A DNA stretch of 20,318 bases from Welwitschia mirabilis (lineage: Eukaryota; Gnetophyta; Gnetopsida; Welwitschiales): positions 124,982,579 through 125,002,896 of the forward strand of contig JBOZIK010000001.1 of the NCBI GenBank assembly GCA_051453625.1, given 5' to 3'. Position 1 is the stretch's first letter. Each line of letters opens with the position of its first letter. The translations under genes were made by a program, and so were the position numbers. Positions 10,557 through 19,055 of this stretch are shown here, piece by piece. A model generated the notes under the pieces. The model saw only the letters and a program-made list of their open reading frames with translations, made no database searches and had not been told where the DNA came from.

Positions 10557-11951
10557 AAGAAACATGGAAAGAAGTGAATGAATCAAGTGAGCAGAGAGTA
10601 TTTACAACCTTCTAATGTCCTGTCGAAAGAACCAGCAATAGTTTGAATGCTGGCCTTGATAACAATCTTGTCATCTTTTTTGATGAGAAGAACTTCCAAT
10701 CCAGTCATGGTACTAGTTACCACATGTAGGTTGCCTAAATCCCCTAGCATCCATATTTGACTCATGACATTCGAGAGATAAGTGTTTCTTCATATTCTAT
10801 TCACACTCTTGGGCTATGAAGAACATCTTAATTGTCATTAATAGTGGTTTTTTTTTTTTAATAAAATCTTTCATGCAATCAACAATTTCACCCTAATGTT
10901 GCTTTTCTAGTGCTTCTAGCTTCTTTGCAAATTCTACATCCTTTTTTGTAGGGTTGCAATTTTCATTTAACAAATTGTTGAGCACAAGCTTCTAAGCACA
11001 TTCCGAGATGTGCTTTACCTAAACATGTATGGGAAAACATCATGATCTGCATGCTAGGTAGAGTATTGCAATACATACACTATATAGGCTTGGGTTCCAC
11101 TTCCTCAACTTCCTTTCATGGCAAATTTTGGAGTTGCTTTTGTCGAGAAAGGATAAGCATTTGGATAAAAAGGAAACAACGTTTGAAGAGATAACTTGAA
11201 GGTTTAAGGATAATTGTTGATATTGGATTGGGAGTGTGATCTATGGCAATCTGGATCAGCCTCTAAGGAAGAGTGCTCCAGATTGTTTTTCGATTGCACT
11301 TTTGACAGAATCATGTTCCATGGGCCTGGAATTGCTATTCACTCTGAGTTGCGATGTGGACTGATCCACGTAAGTGTGCATCTCTTGCACAAAAACAGAA
11401 TTAAAAAAGGGGATGCAAATCCCCTCAAAAATTGGATTTTATTTCATGCTTCTCTCATGTCTTGTAGCGATGATAAAGGAGAAACAACCAACACTAGCTA
11501 AAAGTGGATTTTGTTGAAGATTTGTCTTTCGATAGTTTATCGGTTGCAGAGGGTGAAAAGATTAAGTTTTGAGCAATTTCTAACAACTCCAAGGATGTGG
11601 ACCATAATCCCAGATTATATTCTCCACTATAACATTTTTTGCATTTTTGCTTTTTACATTCATCATGTATTTGGATGAAAATCATGAAATGTTGCTTTGT
11701 ACTTATGTGGTTTGCACTTTGCAACTTTTCTACCTCCACTACTGAGTACTTTTATGCCTACAAACAGTTTAAAGTAACATAATGCTCTATTTCTTATATG
11801 TTTTCATCTAAAATATGTGGCAACATACTAGAAATGTTATTTTTTGTGATTTGTTATCATCCCAATTGCAAAAAAATTAAAATAAAATTAAAAATTATCC
11901 TATTTTATATGTTTTTCTATGTTCGTGATTTGGAGTGATCCGCAAACCACT
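10557..11951. other. No gene recognised downstream of the LTR
   Basis: This is mixed AT-rich sequence with several short frames. The minus-strand frame at 10,583-10,765 and the plus-strand frame at 11,214-11,501 have ordinary amino-acid composition but no motif that I recognise, and neither has a credible start context or splice sites. A small hairpin at 11,408-11,425 is listed separately. Confidence 0.5.
11408..11425. other. Perfect 7-bp hairpin with GCAA loop
   Basis: AGGGGAT, GCAA, ATCCCCT forms a perfect 7-bp stem with a four-base loop of the stable GNRA type. It is not followed by a T run and is unlikely to be a terminator in a eukaryote. It may be coincidental. Confidence 0.6.
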
Positions 11952-12011
11952 TTGGAGCAATGCAGCGATCCAGAATGTTCAAACCAAAAAACACTCTGTG
12001 ATCTGCTCCGA
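11952..12011 (+). repeat. Copy 1 (plus) of a dispersed about 60-bp repeat
   Basis: The segment contains CAGCGATCCAGAAT (11,963-11,976), a run of six A, and GATCTGCTCCGA (12,000-12,011). It aligns by hand with the reverse complement of 13,880-13,941 at about 44 of 59 positions, and more loosely with 14,140-14,196 in the same orientation. Similarity may extend a further 15 bases downstream (TCTAAGTAGGGG against TCTAACTATGGTG). It does not match a mobile-element family that I can name. Confidence 0.6.
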
Positions 12012-12319
12012 GCTGTCTAAGTAGGGGTTTAAGTGGGACAAGATGTTAATGTAATTTACAGTATTTTGCATATTTTGCATCTGTCTTTTGACTGTCAGAT
12101 ATGATGTTAAGATAGTATTCTGCAGTTGCAGATTTGCTTGTGAACATTACATATGCACTACTTTTAGTTATGCATATCTCATATTTGTGGCTTAAGCGGT
12201 ATCAATGTTCTAAATGTTTTGTGTCAGGTCATCTTGATTTGTTATGTTTGTCAATATGTCTTTTCTTAACTTGGAATACGTTTCATATGTAGCCTTGTTG
12301 CATATTTCATGTGTTTGTG

Positions 12320-12349
12320 TTCACTATCATATTTTCATATGATAGTGAA
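12320..12349. other. Perfect 13-bp inverted repeat, 4-base loop
   Basis: TTCACTATCATAT (12,320-12,332) and ATATGATAGTGAA (12,337-12,349) are perfect complements around a TTTC loop. The stem is too short for a typical plant microRNA precursor and has no flanking extension. It could be a cruciform-forming site, an old transposon terminus or chance. Confidence 0.85.
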
Positions 12350-12768
12350 ATTTCATGGTTTTTTATGTTATTCTTGTGATGACTCTACATCCTGTTTTTT
12401 GCTGATTTATGTTTGAATGTTTTGATTTTTATTTTATGTAATGTTTGCAGACATGTCATTTAGATCTCATAGAGAAACCCTGTTTTGTCTCATTAGAATG
12501 TCTATCATAGACATATGCTTGTGAATGTTTGTATTGACACAAGAACATTCATTATGTTGTCATGACGTTTTTCATTATTATCCTAGTGGATTGTGATTAC
12601 CTCACATGATTGCCTTGTATCATATTGGTGCTCTATCTTTGGTATTCTGTCTATATCCATATTCTATTGTAAGATCCCCTACAAACATAACCAGTTCGTT
12701 TACTTCTGTGACATGCCACAATGATCCTTTAATTACTCCTTTATCAAGGAGTTCCTATGTATTACTCT

Positions 12769-13737
12769 NNNNNNNNNNNNNNNNNNNNNNNNNNNNNNNN
12801 NNNNNNNNNNNNNNNNNNNNNNNNNNNNNNNNNNNNNNNNNNNNNNNNNNNNNNNNNNNNNNNNNNNNNNNNNNNNNNNNNNNNNNNNNNNNNNNNNNNN
12901 NNNNNNNNNNNNNNNNNNNNNNNNNNNNNNNNNNNNNNNNNNNNNNNNNNNNNNNNNNNNNNNNNNNNNNNNNNNNNNNNNNNNNNNNNNNNNNNNNNNN
13001 NNNNNNNNNNNNNNNNNNNNNNNNNNNNNNNNNNNNNNNNNNNNNNNNNNNNNNNNNNNNNNNNNNNNNNNNNNNNNNNNNNNNNNNNNNNNNNNNNNNN
13101 NNNNNNNNNNNNNNNNNNNNNNNNNNNNNNNNNNNNNNNNNNNNNNNNNNNNNNNNNNNNNNNNNNNNNNNNNNNNNNNNNNNNNNNNNNNNNNNNNNNN
13201 NNNNNNNNNNNNNNNNNNNNNNNNNNNNNNNNNNNNNNNNNNNNNNNNNNNNNNNNNNNNNNNNNNNNNNNNNNNNNNNNNNNNNNNNNNNNNNNNNNNN
13301 NNNNNNNNNNNNNNNNNNNNNNNNNNNNNNNNNNNNNNNNNNNNNNNNNNNNNNNNNNNNNNNNNNNNNNNNNNNNNNNNNNNNNNNNNNNNNNNNNNNN
13401 NNNNNNNNNNNNNNNNNNNNNNNNNNNNNNNNNNNNNNNNNNNNNNNNNNNNNNNNNNNNNNNNNNNNNNNNNNNNNNNNNNNNNNNNNNNNNNNNNNNN
13501 NNNNNNNNNNNNNNNNNNNNNNNNNNNNNNNNNNNNNNNNNNNNNNNNNNNNNNNNNNNNNNNNNNNNNNNNNNNNNNNNNNNNNNNNNNNNNNNNNNNN
13601 NNNNNNNNNNNNNNNNNNNNNNNNNNNNNNNNNNNNNNNNNNNNNNNNNNNNNNNNNNNNNNNNNNNNNNNNNNNNNNNNNNNNNNNNNNNNNNNNNNNN
13701 NNNNNNNNNNNNNNNNNNNNNNNNNNNNNNNNNNNNN
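12769..13737. other. Assembly gap (969 N)
   Basis: An unsequenced or collapsed stretch of 969 N lies between two inverted copies of the short repeat. Open frames running through it are artefacts of translating N. The true gap length is unknown. Confidence 0.99.
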
Positions 13738-13844
13738 GTTACACAAAACCTGATGTTTATTTTATTGTCGAAAACCTTTTGCCTCATTTATACCTCTTTT
13801 ATATTAGGAAGCTTTTACGTGTTTATCGTATAATGGGAAACCAT

Positions 13845-13856
13845 AAACCATGGTTT
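13845..13856. other. 12-bp perfect palindrome AAACCATGGTTT
   Basis: AAACCA and TGGTTT abut with no spacer, and the flanks are also partly symmetric (ACCATA and TTTTCACC). It lies just outside repeat copy 2 and may belong to it. Confidence 0.7.
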
Positions 13857-13861
13857 TTTCA

Positions 13862-13941
13862 CCATAGTTAGATGGATATTCGGAGTAGATTGTGGAGCTT
13901 TTTTTTTGATTTGGAGATTCCGGATCGCTGAACCGCTCAAG
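13862..13941 (-). repeat. Copy 2 (minus) of the dispersed repeat
   Basis: The reverse complement contains CAGCGATCCGGAAT, differing from copy 1 at one of 14 bases, then an A9 run and AATCTACTCCGA. Most differences from copy 1 near the conserved end are G/A or C/T changes, as expected if methylated cytosines have decayed. The part at 13,862-13,879 (reverse complement ATCTAACTATGG) resembles the end of copy 3 (ATTTAACTATG). Confidence 0.6.
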
Positions 13942-13980
13942 ATTGTTTTACAGATAGTATACTGATTTTTGCAAAATCAC

Positions 13981-14085
13981 AGGTTGAAACTTGAAAACTA
14001 GATTAAAACGTTTGATTCAGTAAAGTCGCAATTGAAAAAACTGGTTTCTGTAATTGTAGGTTGAAAACTGGTGTTTTAATTTGCA
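13981..14085 (+). repeat. Degenerate direct repeat AGGTTGAAA...
   Basis: AGGTTGAAACTTGAAAACTAG at 13,981 recurs as AGGTTGAAAACTGG at 14,058, both followed by A/T-rich sequence with TTAA. It sits between copies 2 and 3 of the short repeat and may be part of the same composite element. Confidence 0.4.
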
Positions 14086-14139
14086 GATTCCTTTTTTTTC
14101 TTGGAGCGTGATCTAGTTTCGATGTGAAGCGCCTTCTCC

Positions 14140-14196
14140 TGGAGCGCGATCTGGAATCGCACGGATTGCGATTCCGATCTGCTCCATTTAACTATG
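14140..14196 (+). repeat. Copy 3 (plus) of the dispersed repeat
   Basis: It begins TGGAGCGCGATCTGGAAT (compare TGGAGCAATGCAGCGATCCAGAAT in copy 1), then has GATCTGCTCC (14,176-14,185, identical in copy 1 at 12,000-12,009) and ends ATTTAACTATG. Relative to copy 2 it lacks about eight bases after CTCC. A partial further unit, TGGAGCGTGATCTAG, lies at 14,102-14,116. Confidence 0.5.
14141..14185. other. 45-base near-palindrome within copy 3
   Basis: The core is GGAATCGCA (14,153-14,161), loop CGGAT, TGCGATTCC (14,167-14,175), a perfect 9-bp stem. Beyond a one-base bulge the pairing continues with GATC/GATC and then GGAGC/GCTCC at the outer ends, giving about 18 pairs in total. It is unusually CpG-rich for this window. 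Confidence 0.8.
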
Positions 14197-14660
14197 TTTT
14201 TTCACAACCGAGCTTCATTAGTTTGAAGTTCTTATGAAAGAAATGTTTTAATTTTTAAAGTTGATGGTTCTTTCTATGTAGTACTTGGGCTTTTGAGTAT
14301 ACTTCCACATTACACCATATGTCATATGACCTTGCATGTTTATTCGTCTTTGAGCCTTTTAAATTATTTTGGTTTTTGCACTTATATTCCTCGTAAACTT
14401 CCATATTAAGGAGGGATGCATTTTGTTAACAAAGCACCATTTAATTTCCTTAAATGTCGTGAGTAAGCCCATTTGCAATGATCAAATTATTAAATACACA
14501 CTTGGCACCAATAGTAGAAAATAAAGGGTGTTTATTTGTCTTCAAAATATGAGTGCTGCATTATCTCTATTATAGGAGTAAGACTTGAGCTAGCAGACTT
14601 GCACGCATATATATACAAATCTATATCACAAAATGTCCTTACATGGAATTTTTGTTTTTT

Positions 14661-14996
14661 TGGTTGGGGGTGGTGCTATTGGGTGTGGGGAAGAGAGGGA
14701 GGGAGCGAGGGAAAGAGCGAGAATCAAGGGTGGGAGAGAGGAAGGGGAAGAGGGGTAGGAGTAGGAGGAAGAAGGGGTGTGGGGAAAGGGGGGCAGTGTA
14801 TACAAAGAGGGAGGGAGGTGGGATGGGGGGATGTGTTGGGGGGGCAAGGGGAAGAGGGAGGGAAAGAGAGCGAGAGGGAGGGGGAAGGGAGAGGGAGAGG
14901 GTGAGGGACAAGAGAAGGGGATGAGAGAGGGAGAGGGGAATGGGGTGTGGTGGAGGGAGGGAAGGAGGGAAGGAGAGGAAAAGAGAGGAAGGGGGA
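14661..14996 (+). repeat. Purine-rich, G4-bearing low-complexity tract
   Basis: For about 340 bases the plus strand is almost all G and A (roughly nine in ten by eye), made of GGGA, GGAA and GAGA words. It holds several canonical four-run G-quadruplex motifs, for example at 14,681-14,703 (loops 3, 6, 1), 14,809-14,830 (loops 1, 4, 2) and 14,838-14,862 (loops 3, 4, 1). Open frames of 73-122 codons on both strands (Gly/Arg/Glu-rich or Pro/Ser/Leu-rich) are by-products of the biased composition. The tract is a candidate for triplex or quadruplex formation. Confidence 0.9.
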
Positions 14997-16321
14997 GTGG
15001 GAATCTAGTTGGTTCTAATGATCATGTTTTCTGAAAAATCACTACGTATTTGTAAAGTATGTTGGCAAATGCAACCAGAATTCTAGGAAAGTAAGCAATG
15101 CTAATTGGAACAAGTTATAGTTCATACTCAATTGTCCATGTAACAAAGTATATGATATGTTGTCTTCTACTTTCTCAAAACCTTCTAATAAAAAGTAGCT
15201 GCTTAGGAGCCAAGGGAAGAAATTGGAAACAAGACTACTTTTCATTTAATAGAACTTCTGTTTTGGAGAGCTAATACTCTAATGTTAAAGCTGCATTAGC
15301 CACCATAGGACTGGATTTTTAACTTCAACAGAAAAAAGGATATATGATATGTCAATAATACTTGGTGACAATAGTATTTAGTGCTAATATTCATTGTGAT
15401 GGGTTAAGATATGAAAGATTGCATATCATATTGTAACCTATCACATTGTTTAGTACACAAAAGTGCTCTTCATTCCTTATGAGACATTTAATTGTATTGT
15501 AACACAAGTCACCAGTTGTCACCCTAAGTGATTTAGTGAGTGATCAATTAATAAAGATAAATAATTGTGTCCATTTCTTACATGTTATTAAAGTCATTGT
15601 GAAGAAGATCCAAATTGCAATAAAAGTTACATCTTGCAAAATGGGAGAAAAAATTCCTAGGAAAGCAACAATGAGGACATGATTATTTTTGATGATGATG
15701 CTAACAATCCATGAAAACTAATTAAAGATGTGAACTCCCTTCTAACAAACCCAAGAAACTAGAGATGTCTAGTTTGACATGGATGGAAACAATATGTTGA
15801 AGGATTTTTGTAATTATATAATGTAGAGGTTAGTGATTGAAATATTTTCAAAGCCTAAAGGATGCGAAGATTTTTAGAAGCGTCAACAATCTGAAGGATC
15901 AGAGCCTTGAAATTTTATGCTCCTAGATGATATTAACCATACCATAGCAAATGAGGAACCAACATACAATATATAGATCAAATTACAAGAACTATATATT
16001 ACAATAAATGAATGAAAAATGAGAGCATGTAAAGACTTTACTTCGAGGAATGAAAATCAAGGTGTAAATTAAGCTTTTCATTTTGAAGATTTAAATCGAT
16101 GAAATGAAGAGAATTTGAGAATCTTTAAAAACATTGAAATATTCAGCTTTAAACTTTCTTTAATTTATATTCGATTCCTATCAATAATATTGCATTTAGA
16201 GATATAAGATGAATTAATAGAGATACATGAGGGTAAACAATAATTTCCACAACCTTATATTAGAAACTTTATCGATAAATGAAATTCAAATCCAACAAAA
16301 TAAGATAATGAATGTCTGTCA
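14997..16321. other. AT-rich intergenic DNA, no gene
   Basis: Ordinary AT-rich sequence lies between the purine tract and the hAT-like relic. Stops are frequent in every frame, and the longest frame (minus strand, 15,042-15,245) has no motif. Nothing else is seen. Confidence 0.6.
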
Positions 16322-16570
16322 AGTATGAAACAACTTATGTCTGATGCTCCCCTTTTGCTTATCTACAATCTTATCAATGCCCTTTGCTTAATCATTAAGT
16401 AGAGCACATAGGATTGATAAAGCATTTGATGCCATGGTTATGCTTTTATGCTTTTACGATGACATCAAGATTTTCCAAAAAGGAAGATTGGATGCAATAA
16501 TGAACTGAATGTCACATGCATATAGCAAAGTGGAAATAATCATCTGTGCCTTATCATGAATATCCTTAGT
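16322..16570 (-). pseudogene. Decayed hAT-type transposase fragment (DUF659-like)
   Basis: On the minus strand a 38-codon open segment (16,570 down to 16,457) reads HDKAQMIISTLLYACDIQF and continues to FWKILMSS before a stop. This resembles the DUF659 region of plant hAT-family transposases, where a pattern like [AI]-x-[FW]-[FY]-x-[AC]-x-I-[PQ]-F is followed about 12 residues on by F-x-K-M/L. About 70 bases further on, in another frame, a second open piece (16,384 down to 16,322; KGIDKIVDKQKGSIRHKL) could be the helical continuation. Upstream on the same strand, near 16,973-16,940, C-DKD-C-HGVIS is a poor echo of a BED zinc finger, at about the right distance but with Cx3C spacing and a stop just before it. 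Frameshifts and stops show it is dead. The assignment rests on motif recall, not a search. Confidence 0.35.
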
Positions 16571-17097
16571 TTATGTCCCTATCCCTTCTAATGTCAGTTG
16601 TGATCTCGGAGTGAGTATATGATAGAAAGAACATCATTTCCTATAGCATTAGTGAAAACATTTGGATGATTTCCTCTTCCTGGATGACTTACTGTGTCTT
16701 CTTGTTTTGTTCATGTGTTTGAAGTGTGGAAGAGCTCATCTGAAGATGTGTGGTAGTATAATCAACAAAAAAAGTTTGCATTTTAGAACTTGTAGTAGAA
16801 ACAAACCTTTGAGATGAGGATTTCAACTTTTGTTTTTTTGTCTACCTTCTCATTTCCATCTCCCTTCACCATGTCAAACATTTTTGTTGGGCTTCTAAAG
16901 AATATTTAGTACATGTCAATATGTTGGTTTCTATAAATAGTGTTGAAATAACACCATGGCAATCTTTATCACAAAGTCAACATGTTTTGGATTTGATTTG
17001 CTACAATGCTCTTTTGTCTAAATGGATGCAAAATCTTTTTTCTAGCTCTCTTTTGACAATGTAGCAAGTAGGAGGAAAACTGAATTCTGTGGAAGCA
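16571..17097. other. Probable flanking part of the hAT-like relic
   Basis: No intact frame is seen. On the minus strand there are short open pieces, such as KMFDMVKGDGNEKVDKKTK near 16,870, in different frames, consistent with a strongly decayed coding region between a possible BED finger and the DUF659-like part. This is tentative. Confidence 0.25.
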
Positions 17098-17170
17098 TGA
17101 CTCATGACTTGTGACTCACTGAGAAAGCCAAAATTTCACCGGGGACTCGTGAGTGACTTCTTGACTCATT
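17098..17170. repeat. GACTCA/GAGTC-rich cluster with inverted units
   Basis: TGACTCA (17,098), GTGACTCACT (17,111), GGACTCGTGAGTGAC (17,143) and TTGACTCATT (17,161) fall within 73 bases, with a near-palindromic ACTCGTGAGT in the third. Degenerate GACTC arrays of this kind occur in plant repetitive DNA. No element boundary is seen. Confidence 0.5.
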
Positions 17171-17399
17171 AAACTTACTTGACTTTGACCTGATTGCCTA
17201 TAACTGTCAAAAAGAGTTAAAAAAGTTAAACAAAAATCATAAAAAAATGATAAAAGAAATGGTGTATGATTGACATGTTTTCTAATTGTTCCAAATTCAA
17301 ATTTAACACATTTTAATAGCAATTTATTGAGTTTAATGGTTCACTACATTGCTATATTACAAGAACATAATGACATTGATGGGTACCGAGCCAATCCTT

Positions 17400-17600
17400 G
17401 GATGTTGGGGAAACCCTTTTCTCTCCTTCCAAGACTCACCCTTTCCTCTGTTGACCTTCCCTTTTGACATGGTTCTCCTTGCCACCACCTCCTTGGCCTC
17501 CTCACTTTCTCATCTTTCCATATATCTCTCCTCTTCTCCTTCCTTTTTCTTGCCCTTTTCCTCACCTCTTCCTTCCCTCTTCTTGTTTCTTCTTCCGTTC
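17400..17600 (-). repeat. Pyrimidine-rich low-complexity tract, part 1
   Basis: The plus strand is dominated by CTT, TCC and CCT words, so the minus strand is purine-rich, the opposite orientation to the 14,661-14,996 tract. The overlapping frames here (Ser/Pro/Leu/Phe-rich on plus, Arg/Lys/Glu-rich on minus) are compositional artefacts. C runs are shorter than the G runs of the first tract, so quadruplex potential is lower. Confidence 0.8.
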
Positions 17601-17861
17601 TAGACATTCACCTTTTGCATTAGGGTTGGGAATCCAAGCCCACCTCCATCCCCAAGGCATGGAAGAGACCTCCCTTTTGCTCTTAGACGCTCACCTTCTT
17701 TTCCAGTTCCTGTTCAGGTGACAGTTCTCAGTTCCATAGGTTCCAGCATCAGGTACTTCTCTAGCTCAATGCTTTGCCTTTAGTCAGGGTCTCTAGCCTT
17801 TGACTCCACAGTAAAATATCTTTAAGCAACATCCCTTGTCGAGGATTCCTGCTTCATCCTC
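17601..17861. other. Short mixed-composition interval, no gene
   Basis: The interval contains a direct run of similar words (CAGTTCC, GTTCAGG, CAGTTCTCAGTTCC, GGTTCCAGCATCAGG) at about 17,703-17,755 and nothing I can assign. It may be part of a retroelement leader or LTR. Confidence 0.4.
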
Positions 17862-17956
17862 GTTCTCCACCATTCCCATCACCTTGTCCCTCCTGCCTTT
17901 CCTTCTTCCCTATCCTCTCCACATCATCCCCTTTTCCCCTTTCACCTTTTCTCCTA
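17862..17956 (-). repeat. Pyrimidine-rich low-complexity tract, part 2, at gap edge
   Basis: The plus strand is almost entirely C and T up to the first N. The tract probably continues into the gap and out the other side at about 18,935. Confidence 0.8.
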
Positions 17957-18844
17957 NNNNNNNNNNNNNNNNNNNNNNNNNNNNNNNNNNNNNNNNNNNN
18001 NNNNNNNNNNNNNNNNNNNNNNNNNNNNNNNNNNNNNNNNNNNNNNNNNNNNNNNNNNNNNNNNNNNNNNNNNNNNNNNNNNNNNNNNNNNNNNNNNNNN
18101 NNNNNNNNNNNNNNNNNNNNNNNNNNNNNNNNNNNNNNNNNNNNNNNNNNNNNNNNNNNNNNNNNNNNNNNNNNNNNNNNNNNNNNNNNNNNNNNNNNNN
18201 NNNNNNNNNNNNNNNNNNNNNNNNNNNNNNNNNNNNNNNNNNNNNNNNNNNNNNNNNNNNNNNNNNNNNNNNNNNNNNNNNNNNNNNNNNNNNNNNNNNN
18301 NNNNNNNNNNNNNNNNNNNNNNNNNNNNNNNNNNNNNNNNNNNNNNNNNNNNNNNNNNNNNNNNNNNNNNNNNNNNNNNNNNNNNNNNNNNNNNNNNNNN
18401 NNNNNNNNNNNNNNNNNNNNNNNNNNNNNNNNNNNNNNNNNNNNNNNNNNNNNNNNNNNNNNNNNNNNNNNNNNNNNNNNNNNNNNNNNNNNNNNNNNNN
18501 NNNNNNNNNNNNNNNNNNNNNNNNNNNNNNNNNNNNNNNNNNNNNNNNNNNNNNNNNNNNNNNNNNNNNNNNNNNNNNNNNNNNNNNNNNNNNNNNNNNN
18601 NNNNNNNNNNNNNNNNNNNNNNNNNNNNNNNNNNNNNNNNNNNNNNNNNNNNNNNNNNNNNNNNNNNNNNNNNNNNNNNNNNNNNNNNNNNNNNNNNNNN
18701 NNNNNNNNNNNNNNNNNNNNNNNNNNNNNNNNNNNNNNNNNNNNNNNNNNNNNNNNNNNNNNNNNNNNNNNNNNNNNNNNNNNNNNNNNNNNNNNNNNNN
18801 NNNNNNNNNNNNNNNNNNNNNNNNNNNNNNNNNNNNNNNNNNNN
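17957..18844. other. Assembly gap (888 N)
   Basis: A run of 888 N lies inside a pyrimidine-rich region, so failure of sequencing or assembly through simple sequence is the likely cause. Frames spanning it are artefacts. Confidence 0.99.
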
Positions 18845-18934
18845 TTATTAACATGGATTTCTAGCTCCATCAAACTCAGCGTCAGACATTGGATCCGCTT
18901 AGGACTCCAACTTATTCATGGACGCTTTTCTTCA

Positions 18935-19055
18935 TGCCTAATGACCCTTTTCCCTCCCCACTTTTCTCCTTTTCCATCTTCTTCCCATCTCCCTTCATAC
19001 TGTCCTTTTTTCTTCCTTCCTTGCTTCTCCCTTCCCCTTCTCTTTCCCTTTCCTT
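18935..19055 (-). repeat. Pyrimidine-rich low-complexity tract, part 3
   Basis: CCTTTTCCCTCCCC to TTTCCCTTTCCTT, nearly all pyrimidine on the plus strand. It is similar in word content to the tracts at 17,400 and 17,862, so the three are probably one region interrupted by the gap. Confidence 0.75.

Noticed and set aside
10583-10765. Minus-strand 60-codon frame next to the copia LTR
   Set aside because: It looked at first like a retroelement polyprotein fragment, but it lies outside the LTR, on the opposite strand to it, and shows no gag, protease, integrase or RT motif.
11214-11501. Plus-strand 95-codon frame with ordinary composition
   Set aside because: No recognisable domain, no splice or start context, and the frame runs through a hairpin and into AT-rich sequence.
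12320-12349. MicroRNA precursor
   Set aside because: A 13-bp stem is much shorter than a plant miRNA duplex region and shows no flanking base-pairing.
12606-13871. Long open frames (337-421 codons) on both strands around 12.6-13.9 kb
   Set aside because: Almost all of each frame is translated N from the 969-base assembly gap; the real sequence at either end is short and has no motif.
14536-15034. Gly/Arg/Glu-rich and Pro/Ser/Leu-rich frames of 73-122 codons
   Set aside because: They are open in several frames on both strands because the purine tract lacks most stop codons; this is composition, not coding.
17344-17721. Ser/Pro/Phe-rich and Arg/Lys-rich frames of 84-87 codons
   Set aside because: Same effect in the pyrimidine-rich tract; overlapping frames on both strands have equal claims.
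17836-18873. Long open frames (314-342 codons) around 17.8-18.9 kb
   Set aside because: They span the 888-N gap, and their sequenced parts are pyrimidine-rich low complexity.
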